DNA of 64,000 nucleotides from Azospirillum griseum (GTDB lineage Bacteria > Pseudomonadota > Alphaproteobacteria > Azospirillales > Azospirillaceae), in assembly GCF_003966125.1 (NCBI RefSeq), contig NZ_RXMA01000023.1:24762-88761 (forward strand). Direction: 5' to 3'. Of the stretch, positions 33,415 to 39,877 are shown piece after piece. Every line of letters starts with the position of its first letter. The first letter of the stretch is position 1. The notes under the pieces are model-generated. The model was not told the origin of the DNA, did not search any database, and was given only the letters and a program-made list of their open reading frames with translations. Made by a program: the position numbers and the translations under genes.

Positions 33415-35000
33415 CGGAGGGGGCCATGAAGGCGGGAGCCATGACGGCGGACTCCGTGACGGGCGACTCGTTTCCCGATTTCGTCCAACGCTGGAACAGC
33501 CTGTCGGAGCTGGGCACGCCCAAGCATCACCGCGACATCGCCCGTTGGCTGGAGGCGCACAGCGGCAACGACAACCGCCGCATGCTGCTGATGGCCTTTC
33601 GCGGGTCGGGCAAATCGACGCTGGTCGGGCTGTTCGCGGCGTGGCTGCTGTGCCGCGACCCCAACCGGCGGCTGCTGGTGCTCGCCGCCGATCTGCGGCT
33701 GGCGATGAAGATGGTGCGCAACGTCAAACGCATCCTGGAGCGCCACCCCGACACCAGGCACCTGAAACCACCGGCCAAGGACCGCGACCAGTGGGGGAAC
33801 GAGCGTTTCACCGTGGTCCGTCCGATGGAGCTGCGCGACCCGTCGATGGCCGCCAGCGGGGTGGAGGGCAACATCACCGGCAACCGCGCCGACGTGGTGA
33901 TCTGCGACGATGTGGAGGTGCCGCGCAACACCGACACCGCCGCCAAGCGCGCCGCCCTGCGCGACCGGCTGGCGGAGCTGGAGTATGTGCTGGTCCCCGG
34001 CGGGGCGCAGCTCTATGTCGGCACGCCGCACAGCCACTACACCCTCTACGCCGACGCGGCGCGGGAGGAGGTGGGCGAAACCGCGCCCTTCCTGGACGGG
34101 TTCGACCGTTTCGTCCTGCCGGTCTACACCGAGGATCCCGCCACCGGCAAACGCCGCTACGCCTGGAAGGAGCGGTTTGGCGAGGCCCACGTCAACCGCA
34201 TCCGCAAAACCACCGGCCCGGCGAAATTCACCAGCCAGATGCTGTTGCAGCCGGTCAACCAGGCCGACGGCTTCCTCGACGTCGACAAGCTGGGCCGCTA
34301 CGACGGCGAGCCGGAGTACCGCGAGGCGCTGGGCCGCGCGGTGCTGACCCTGAACGGCGTGCGCCTGTTGTCGGCAAGCTGCTGGTGGGATCCCGCCTTC
34401 GCCCGCCCACGCGGGGAGGAGGGCGCGGCCAGGCGCACCGGCGATGGCAGCGTCGTCGCCGTGCTGTTCGGCGGCGAGGACCATCGGCTGTACCTGCACC
34501 GCGTGCTGTATCTGCGCGTCGATCCGGCCAAGCCGGACAGCGAGGCGGACCAGCAATGCCAGCAGGTGGCCGATCTGCTGGCCGGGCTGCATCTGCCCGC
34601 CATCCATGTGGAGATCAACGGCATCGGGCGCTTCCTGCCCGGCCTGCTGCGCGAACGGCTGCGCAAGGACGGGGTTCCGGCCGGGGTGGTGGAACACACC
34701 AGCCACACGCCCAAGGCCCGCCGCATCGTCGAGGCGTTCGACGCCCGGCTGGCCGACCGCCGCCTGATCGCCCACGCCCAGGTGTGGGGAACACCCTTCA
34801 TCCGCGAGATGCGGGAATGGCGGCCCGCCGGGCGCAAACCCGGCCATGACGACGGGCTGGACGCGGTGGCGGGCTGCCTGTCGGTCGAGCCGCAACGCTT
34901 CGACCGCAGCGGCCAAGCGCCGGACCGCCGCCACGACTGGCGCGGAACCGGCGCGGTGGTCGCCCCGTCCGATTGGGATGTGTCGGGGTGGGACGCGTAA
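33411..35000 (+). CDS. Phage terminase large subunit
   Basis: DNA-packaging ATPase-nuclease of 529 residues. Walker A-like is A-F-R-G-S-G-K-S-T (about 61-69), Walker B is A-D-V-V-I-C-D-D-V-E, and the coupling region has Y-V-G-T-P-H-S-H-Y. The nuclease half shows the acidic residues expected: W-W-D-P-A-F, V-E-I-N-G-I-G-R-F and G-H-D-D-G-L-D-A-V. Both activities look intact. It is T7 gp19-like by placement after the fibre. The ATG overlaps the fibre stop (ATGA). No small terminase is in the window. The N-terminal 15 residues are repetitive (E-G-A-M-K-A-G-A-M-T-A), so the start could be a little later. Confidence 0.85.
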   Translation: MTEGAMKAGAMTADSVTGDSFPDFVQRWNSLSELGTPKHHRDIARWLEAHSGNDNRRMLLMAFRGSGKSTLVGLFAAWLLCRDPNRRLLVLAADLRLAMKMVRNVKRILERHPDTRHLKPPAKDRDQWGNERFTVVRPMELRDPSMAASGVEGNITGNRADVVICDDVEVPRNTDTAAKRAALRDRLAELEYVLVPGGAQLYVGTPHSHYTLYADAAREEVGETAPFLDGFDRFVLPVYTEDPATGKRRYAWKERFGEAHVNRIRKTTGPAKFTSQMLLQPVNQADGFLDVDKLGRYDGEPEYREALGRAVLTLNGVRLLSASCWWDPAFARPRGEEGAARRTGDGSVVAVLFGGEDHRLYLHRVLYLRVDPAKPDSEADQQCQQVADLLAGLHLPAIHVEINGIGRFLPGLLRERLRKDGVPAGVVEHTSHTPKARRIVEAFDARLADRRLIAHAQVWGTPFIREMREWRPAGRKPGHDDGLDAVAGCLSVEPQRFDRSGQAPDRRHDWRGTGAVVAPSDWDVSGWDA

Positions 35001-35089
35001 CACCGGGTTCGGAAGGTCCTGCCGTCGATGATGGGCGGGCGGGGCGTGTTTCCGATCCTGTCACAGGGATCATGTCACAGGAGAGTGCG

Positions 35090-35401
35090 ATGCATGAGAA
35101 TCTGGATTTTGCGTGGTGGATCACCGCCGTTGAGTTGCCGGTGATGGGCGGCCTGTTCTGGCTGATCGCCCGGCTGCGCAACGACGCGGAAACCGCGCTG
35201 GAAACCCTGCGGACGCGCGCGGAATCGGCGCAGACGCAGGTGCGGGAAAGTCTGGCGGCGTACAAGCTGGAGGTCGCCAAGACCTACGTCTCGTTCGCGA
35301 CCCTGAAGGATGTCGAGCAGCGTCTGACCGACCATCTGCTGCGCATCGAAAACAAGCTGGAATCAGGCGGCGGGCCGTTCGGGGAGGGCGGGCGTCGGTG
35401 A
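35090..35401 (+). CDS. One-TM coiled-coil phage protein, holin/spanin-like
   Basis: A protein of 103 residues with one N-terminal hydrophobic segment (about 6-25, F-A-W-W-I-T-A-V-E-L-P-V-M-G-G-L-F-W-L-I) followed by a coiled coil and A-Y-K-L-E-V-A-K-T-Y-V-S-F-A-T-L-K-D-V-E-Q-R-L-T-D-H-L. Similar proteins lie beside terminase genes in alphaproteobacterial phages. AGGAG at 35079-35083 fixes the ATG at 35090. It may be a holin-like or Rz-like lysis factor, but no lysozyme or amidase is adjacent. Confidence 0.6.
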   Translation: MHENLDFAWWITAVELPVMGGLFWLIARLRNDAETALETLRTRAESAQTQVRESLAAYKLEVAKTYVSFATLKDVEQRLTDHLLRIENKLESGGGPFGEGGRR

Positions 35402-35446
35402 CGCCCGGACCTTGACCCGCGACGGAAAAACGGACGGAGCAGGACC

Positions 35447-35665
35447 TCAATCGGCGTGGTGGATCATCGCCTGATAGATCTTCCACGCCACCTCGACCGA
35501 GACGCCGCCCGCGCGGGCACCCGAGGCCAGCATGGTGGCGCTGGGCTTCAGCGGAACGGCGGTGTGGCCCGGTTCGCACAGGGCACCCATGGCGGTGACG
35601 GACGCGTTCAGGGTGTTGTCGGTGGGCTGGCTGGACTTGGTCATGTGCAGGGCGATCGCGTTCAT
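35447..35665 (-). CDS. Small hypothetical protein at module edge
   Basis: A protein of 72 residues that I do not recognise. It is polar, with repeated Ser/Thr/Ala (N-T-L-N-A-S-V-T-A-M-G-A) and a C-terminal amphipathic helix V-S-V-E-V-A-W-K-I-Y-Q-A-M-I-H-H-A. The start at 35665 is set by GGAGG (35678-35674 on the minus strand) eight bases upstream. It is convergent with the phage module and divergent from DUF952-pyrD, so it marks the right boundary. It could be phage-derived or chromosomal. Confidence 0.5.
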   Translation of the reverse strand: MNAIALHMTKSSQPTDNTLNASVTAMGALCEPGHTAVPLKPSATMLASGARAGGVSVEVAWKIYQAMIHHAD

Positions 35666-35943
35666 GGCTGAAGCCTCCGTTGCGGTTGACCCCCTCACAG
35701 CAAAAGGAATGCCAAGTGCCGGTTGAGGGGGCGGAATCGCGGAATCGCTCAGCTTGCCGCCCTTATGACCAAAGGCAGGGCCGGGGTGGACGGCTTTGGT
35801 CGGGGGTGATTCCTCAAAAATACCCGCAAAATGCTGTTTGATTTCGGTGTGCGTTTGCAAAATGCAAAGCGGGATCGGTTTGGGGCCTCCCACCTTGCAA
35901 ATCGATTCCGCTTTTGCGCGATCCGCACTAGTGTCCGACCATC

Positions 35944-36318
35944 ATGACCGACCGCATCATCCATCACATGTGCCGCGCGGACGAGTGGGACGCCGCCCGC
36001 GCCGCAGGCTCCTACCCCGGTTCCTCGCAGGACGCGAAGGACGGCTTCATCCATTTCTCCACCGCCGCGCAGGTGGAGGAGAGCGCCGCCAAGCACCGCG
36101 CCGGACAGGATGGCCTGATGCTGCTGACGGTGGACGCCGACCGGCTGGGGCCGGACCTGCGTTGGGAACCGTCGCGCGGCGGCCAACTCTTCCCCCATCT
36201 CTACGCCGCGCTGCCGGTGGCCGCCGTTCTGCGCGCCGATCCGCTGCCGCTCGGCCCCGACGGGCGGCACGTCTTCCCGGCGGATTTCCCCTTCTCCCCG
36301 CTGGAGACCGCGCCGTGA
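35944..36318 (+). CDS. DUF952 domain protein
   Basis: A protein of 124 residues with the DUF952 pattern: I-I-H-H-M-C-R-A-D-E-W-D-A-A near the N-terminus, D-G-F-I-H-F-S-T-A-A-Q-V, and F-P-H-L-Y-A-A-L-P-V-A-A-V. The fold is ADP-ribosyltransferase-like, but no activity is established for the family. It overlaps the pyrD start (GTGA at 36315-36318), an arrangement common in alphaproteobacteria. The 280 bases upstream contain a small inverted repeat TTTGC-AAAAT-GCAAA. Confidence 0.9.
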   Translation: MTDRIIHHMCRADEWDAARAAGSYPGSSQDAKDGFIHFSTAAQVEESAAKHRAGQDGLMLLTVDADRLGPDLRWEPSRGGQLFPHLYAALPVAAVLRADPLPLGPDGRHVFPADFPFSPLETAP

Positions 36319-37388
36319 TCGACCTGTTTCCCCTCATCCGGCCCCTGCTGTTCCGCTTCGATCCCGAAACCGCGCACGGGCTGGCGCTGGCGGCGTTGAA
36401 GAGCGGGCTTCTGCCCGCTGCCGGGGCGGGTGACGATCCGGTTCTGCGGACCCGCGTCTGGGGGCTGGACTTCGCCAACCCCATCGGGCTGGCCGCCGGG
36501 TTCGACAAGAACGCCGAGGTGGTGGACGCCATGCTGCGCCAGGGCTTCGGCTTTGTCGAAGCGGGCAGCGTCACCCCGCGCCCGCAGCCGGGCAACCCGC
36601 GCCCGCGCCTGTTCCGCGCGGTGGAGCAGGGGGCGGTTCTTAACCGCATGGGCTTCAACAACGACGGGTTGGAGGCGTTCGCCGCCCGGCTGGAGCGCCG
36701 CCGCGCCGACCCGTCGCGCCCCGTCGGGCCGGTCGGGGCCAATCTGGGCAAGAACAAGGACACGGTGGACGCCGCCGACGATTACGTGATCGGCGTGCGC
36801 CGTCTGGCCCCGCTGGCCGATTATCTGGTGGTCAACGTCTCCTCCCCCAACACGCCGGGCCTGCGCGCCTTGCAGGGGCGGGACCCGCTGCGCGATCTGC
36901 TGGGCCGGGCGCTGGACGCGCGGGCGGCCTGCAAGCTGGCGCGCACCCCGCCGCTGCTGCTGAAGATCGCCCCCGACCTGACCGACGAGGACAAGAGCGA
37001 CATCGCCGCCGTGGCGCTGGAGAGCGGGGTGGATGGCCTGATCGTGTCCAACACCACCATCGCCCGCCCGGCGGAGATCCCCGAGGCGCTGCAGGCCGAA
37101 GTCGGCGGCCTGTCCGGCCGTCCGCTGTTCGGCCCGTCCACCGCCGTGCTGGCGGAGATGCACGGGCTGACCGGGGGCAAGCTGCCGCTGGTCGGGGCGG
37201 GCGGGGTGGCGTCGGGAGCGGACGCCTACGCCAAAATCCGCGCGGGTGCCTCGCTGGTGCAGTTCTATTCCGCCATGGTCTATGGCGGCCCGGCGCTGGT
37301 GCTGCGCATCCGGGCGGAGCTGGCCGATCTGCTGCGCCGCGACGGTTTCGCCAGCGTGGCCGACGCCGTGGGGGCGGACCACCGCTGA
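36315..37388 (+). CDS. pyrD: Dihydroorotate dehydrogenase, class 2
   Basis: A membrane-associated flavoenzyme of 357 residues that oxidises dihydroorotate to orotate with quinone in pyrimidine synthesis. The class 2 features are the N-terminal amphipathic region L-F-P-L-I-R-P-L-L-F-R-F-D-P-E-T-A-H, then G-L-A-A-G-F-D-K-N, N-R-M-G-F-N-N-D-G, V-N-V-S-S-P-N-T-P-G-L-R (catalytic Ser) and V-G-A-G-G-V-A-S-G. The start is GTG 36315, overlapping the DUF952 stop, and gives a class 2-sized product. A long hairpin follows at 37449-37485. Confidence 0.95.
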   Translation: MIDLFPLIRPLLFRFDPETAHGLALAALKSGLLPAAGAGDDPVLRTRVWGLDFANPIGLAAGFDKNAEVVDAMLRQGFGFVEAGSVTPRPQPGNPRPRLFRAVEQGAVLNRMGFNNDGLEAFAARLERRRADPSRPVGPVGANLGKNKDTVDAADDYVIGVRRLAPLADYLVVNVSSPNTPGLRALQGRDPLRDLLGRALDARAACKLARTPPLLLKIAPDLTDEDKSDIAAVALESGVDGLIVSNTTIARPAEIPEALQAEVGGLSGRPLFGPSTAVLAEMHGLTGGKLPLVGAGGVASGADAYAKIRAGASLVQFYSAMVYGGPALVLRIRAELADLLRRDGFASVADAVGADHR

Positions 37389-37448
37389 CGCGCGGCGGCG
37401 TCTGTTCCGCAGGACGGGCGCCGGGGTGGCGTAGCATTAACGGATCGT

Positions 37449-37485
37449 CAAGCCGGGACCCCGACAGTCGGGGTATCCCGGCTTG
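37449..37485 (+). terminator. Long hairpin after pyrD
   Basis: CAAGCCGGGA-CCCCGA pairs with TCGGGG-TA-TCCCGGCTTG around a three-base loop CAG, giving 16 base pairs with a two-base bulge. There is no T-run, so it may terminate weakly or act otherwise. Confidence 0.5.
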
Positions 37486-37503
37486 CTCCGTCCGGCACCC
37501 CGC

Positions 37504-37519
37504 TGTTTCACGTGAAAGC
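37504..37519. promoter_or_regulatory. parS: parS-like ParB-binding palindrome
   Basis: TGTTTCACGTGAAAGC matches the chromosomal parS consensus TGTTTCACGTGAAACA at 14 of 16 positions, including the entire 12-base palindromic core TTTCACGTGAAA. It lies at the very start of the TipF-like gene. No parAB genes are in the window. Confidence 0.5.
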
Positions 37520-37520
37520 C

Positions 37521-38726
37521 ATGACCCTGCTGACCCACATCGTTTACGCGCTCGCTTATCTTGTGGCCGGTGTGTCGGTGGGGGCGACGCTGCCCCTGAT
37601 GCGGCCGGAGGCCGACCCGATGGTCGGCTGGCTCGCCGGGGCGCTGGTGGTGCTGGCGGGCGCGCTGCTGCACGAGATCGTCACCCGGCTGGAGCGCGAG
37701 CGCAAAGCCGCCCAGCGCTTCCACCGCATGAGCGACCGCGCCGAGTCGCTGGTGCAGGAGCTGGAAACCCTGCGCGCCGCCCTGGCCGACGACCGCGCCC
37801 ACAGCCCCGGCACCGCCCGCTACGACGCGGTGATGCAGGAGGTGCGGCTTCTGCAATCGCTGGTGTCCAAGCTGACCGAACGTCGGGGGGCACCGCGCCC
37901 GCCCGCCGCCGCGTCCGACCGCCGTGGTCCCGGCAGCGGTGAAACCGTGACCGCCGCCGCCTTGCCGTCCACCGCGTTGCACCCGCCGATGAACGACGCG
38001 TCGGTGCTGGAGGCGGTGCGCGACGCCCTGAAGGCCGACCGCATCGACATCTATCTTCAGCCCATCGTCAGCCTGCCCCAGCGCAAGCACCGGTTCTACG
38101 AGGTGTTTTCGCGCGTGCGGGCGGCCGATGGTCATCAGGTCATGCCCGACCGCTATCTGGAGATCGCCGAGCGCGAGGGGCTGATCGCCACCATCGACAA
38201 TCTGCTGCTGGTCCGCTGCGTCCAGTTGATCCGCGAGACGGAGCGGCGGCAGCACTCCATCGGCTTCTTTTCCAACATCTCCGCCGCCACCCTGGCCGAC
38301 GCCGATTTCATGCGCCACTTTCTGCACATGATGACGTCGAACCAGGCGCTGGTTCCCAAGCTGGTGTTCGAACTGAGCCAGGCCGACCTGCGGGCGGGCG
38401 GGGCGGTGACGCTGGGGATCCTGTCGCAACTGGGGCGATTGGGTTTCCGTTTCTCCATGGATCAGGTGACGACGCTGGATTTCGACGTGGACCAGCTTTT
38501 GCGCCACGAGTTCCGCTATGTGAAGCTCGACCGCGCCCTGGTGCTCGACCCCGCCCAGGCCGCGCGGGTGAAGGAACTGCGCCGCCGCTTCGCCAACGAG
38601 GGCATCGACCTGATCGTCGAGAAGATCGAAACGGAAAACCAGCTCATCGAGATCCTCGACACCGGATTCGACTTCGGCCAGGGCTACCTCTTCGGCGAAC
38701 CCCGCCTCAGCCGCAAGCCGGGGTGA
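37521..38726 (+). CDS. tipF: TipF-like degenerate EAL-domain protein
   Basis: A protein of 401 residues with two N-terminal membrane segments (about 1-25 and 35-55), a coiled coil (about 60-115) and a C-terminal EAL domain (about 160-400). The EAL signature is degenerate: Y-E-V-F-S-R-V-R replaces ExLxR, and F-S-M-D-Q-V replaces DDFGxG, so phosphodiesterase activity is unlikely. This layout matches Caulobacter TipF, a c-di-GMP receptor for polar flagellum assembly. ATG 37521 is taken; a GTG at 37512 lies in the parS-like palindrome. It has no flagellar neighbours here. Confidence 0.8.
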   Translation: MTLLTHIVYALAYLVAGVSVGATLPLMRPEADPMVGWLAGALVVLAGALLHEIVTRLERERKAAQRFHRMSDRAESLVQELETLRAALADDRAHSPGTARYDAVMQEVRLLQSLVSKLTERRGAPRPPAAASDRRGPGSGETVTAAALPSTALHPPMNDASVLEAVRDALKADRIDIYLQPIVSLPQRKHRFYEVFSRVRAADGHQVMPDRYLEIAEREGLIATIDNLLLVRCVQLIRETERRQHSIGFFSNISAATLADADFMRHFLHMMTSNQALVPKLVFELSQADLRAGGAVTLGILSQLGRLGFRFSMDQVTTLDFDVDQLLRHEFRYVKLDRALVLDPAQAARVKELRRRFANEGIDLIVEKIETENQLIEILDTGFDFGQGYLFGEPRLSRKPG

Positions 38727-38750
38727 CGCGGAGCCGACACGCGCATCCGC

Positions 38751-39152
38751 TCACAGCCCGATCAATGCGGCGAGCTTGCCGCGCACCTCCGCCAACACCG
38801 GATCGGGAACGCGCCCGCCGATGAAACGGATCGGTCGCGCCAACGTGTCGATGCTGCGGACGTGGCTGGTCAGAATCTCCCCGGCGATCGGCAAACCATC
38901 GGGCAGGACCGCGCTGGTGGGAAAGGGGCGCGCCCGCGACGTGATCGGGCAGACGATGGCGAAGCGGGTGGCCTGCCAGAAGGGACGCGGCGACACCACC
39001 AGCGCCGGGCGGCGTCCGGCCTGTTCCCGACCGACGCGCGGATCGAAGTCGGTCCAGATCAGATCCCCGGCGTCGGGTTCCCATCCCTCGGCGCCGGGAT
39101 GCCCAGGTTCACCGGGGGAAACAGGTTCACCGGGGGAAAGCGGATCACTCAT
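38751..39152 (-). CDS. mazF: MazF/PemK-family toxin
   Basis: A protein of 133 residues with the MazF fold. Visible motifs are G-D-L-I-W-T-D-F-D-P-R-V-G-R-E-Q-A-G-R-R-P-A-L-V-V-S, typical of the endoribonuclease, then I-V-C-P-I-T-S-R and G-E-I-L-T-S-H-V-R-S-I-D at the catalytic region. An N-terminal Pro/Gly/Glu-rich extension of about 30 residues, containing the repeat S-P-G-E-P, precedes the fold and may be dispensable. It overlaps the mazE stop by eight bases. It would cleave mRNA when freed of MazE. Confidence 0.9.
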   Translation of the reverse strand: MSDPLSPGEPVSPGEPGHPGAEGWEPDAGDLIWTDFDPRVGREQAGRRPALVVSPRPFWQATRFAIVCPITSRARPFPTSAVLPDGLPIAGEILTSHVRSIDTLARPIRFIGGRVPDPVLAEVRGKLAALIGL

Positions 39153-39390
39153 CCACCCGTTCCCGTCCGGCGTCCGGCCCCCAATCGAAGGCGTCACGCA
39201 TCGCCTCGGGCGTCAGGCCCGCCAGCAGATCGGCCAACGCGTAGCGCGGGCGTTCGGTGGTGATGACGATGCGGTTGCCATCGGCCTGGACGTCCACCCG
39301 CGCGCCGTCGCGCAGACCCACCTGGGCGGCGATGTCCTTGGGGATGCGCAAACCCAGGCTGTTGCCCCATCGGGCGAGTTGCACCTGCAT
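39145..39390 (-). CDS. mazE: MazE-family antitoxin
   Basis: A protein of 81 residues with the AbrB/MazE swapped-hairpin DNA-binding start: M-Q-V-Q-L-A-R-W-G-N-S-L-G-L-R-I-P-K, followed by G-L-R-D-G-A-R-V-D-V. The C-terminal half (Y-A-L-A-D-L-L-A-G-L-T-P-E) is the toxin-binding part. It binds MazF and represses the operon. The ATG at 39390 matches family starts; the longer frame upstream has no support. A 7-base inverted repeat (39462-39468 and 39475-39481) lies near its promoter. Confidence 0.92.
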   Translation of the reverse strand: MQVQLARWGNSLGLRIPKDIAAQVGLRDGARVDVQADGNRIVITTERPRYALADLLAGLTPEAMRDAFDWGPDAGRERVDE

Positions 39391-39444
39391 GGCGTCGCTC
39401 CGGCGTATTGAACGCGCTGGTCTCACGCGCGTTCGTCTATCCCA

Positions 39445-39481
39445 TGTATATCCCAAACCGGGCGCGTCCAACAAGACGCGC
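39445..39481 (-). promoter_or_regulatory. mazEF promoter with inverted repeat
   Basis: Minus strand TTGTTG (39474-39469) and TATACA (39450-39445) are 18 bases apart. The -35 lies in the loop of a perfect inverted repeat GCGCGTC (39462-39468)/GACGCGC (39475-39481), a candidate MazE operator. Confidence 0.4.
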
Positions 39482-39491
39482 GACACAGGGT

Positions 39492-39521
39492 TTGACAAGC
39501 GCGCCGCTCCACCGCCATGAT
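39492..39521 (+). promoter_or_regulatory. Promoter of the thrS leader
   Basis: TTGACA (39492-39497) and CATGAT (39516-39521) are 18 bases apart. The predicted transcription start falls at about 39528, almost on the leader-peptide AUG (39529 or 39538), which may explain the absence of a Shine-Dalgarno. Confidence 0.5.
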
Positions 39522-39537
39522 CCTTTTCATGCGCACG

Positions 39538-39603
39538 ATGAACGCCCGCACTTTGACTACCACCACGACCGCCACCGGCGGCCGTTGGGAGGGTGCGCGC
39601 TGA
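39538..39603 (+). CDS. thrL: thrS leader peptide, threonine-rich
   Basis: A 21-residue ORF beginning M-N-A-R and containing T-L-T-T-T-T-T-A-T, seven Thr codons among nine (ACT, ACT, ACC, ACC, ACG, ACC, ACC), then G-G-R-W-E-G-A-R and TGA. In-frame AUGs at 39529 and 39517 could lengthen it. No Shine-Dalgarno is present, so translation may be leaderless. It ends 275 bases before thrS. The Thr codons are placed as in classical attenuator peptides: stalling on low Thr-tRNA would mask the first hairpin arm. This is inferred from sequence only. Confidence 0.7.
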   Translation: MNARTLTTTTTATGGRWEGAR

Positions 39604-39655
39604 TCTGACGCCCTGGTTTCCAACGCCCCGCCGACCACGGATCGGGGCGTCTGTT
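39569..39655 (+). terminator. Transcription attenuator of thrS
   Basis: Three mutually exclusive stems follow the Thr codons. Stem 1:2 is CCGCC (39569-39573)/GGCGG (39577-39581). Antiterminator 2:3 is CGTTGG (39583-39588)/CCAACG (39620-39625). Terminator 3:4 is ACGCCCCG (39623-39630)/CGGGGCGT (39643-39650) with CTGTT after it. The third segment shares bases 39623-39625 with the antiterminator. The T-run is weak. Confidence 0.6.
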
Positions 39656-39877
39656 CAGGCTCTCCGTTTCCGACCCGACGCCACTTCGACGCCACCGGAA
39701 CAGTGAGAAAGCCTGATGAACAGCACCCCACCCAGCAGCCCGTCGTCGGCGGACCCGCCGCCCGGCGATGGCGCGGATGTTCCCGCCGTGCTTGACAGCC
39801 CCCCGTCTCCCATTGGAAGTTTCGCCCGCCCGGTCCAGGACCGGGGTCCATGCAACACGAATGATACGGTGATTTCG

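Noticed and set aside
26813..35401. Complete, inducible prophage
   Set aside because: Integrase, att-like repeats, portal, polymerase and lysin are not found, so an intact prophage is not supported by this window.
35851..35868. TTTGC-AAAAT-GCAAA inverted repeat as phage repressor operator
   Set aside because: Only five base pairs per arm and no repressor gene nearby; too weak to call.
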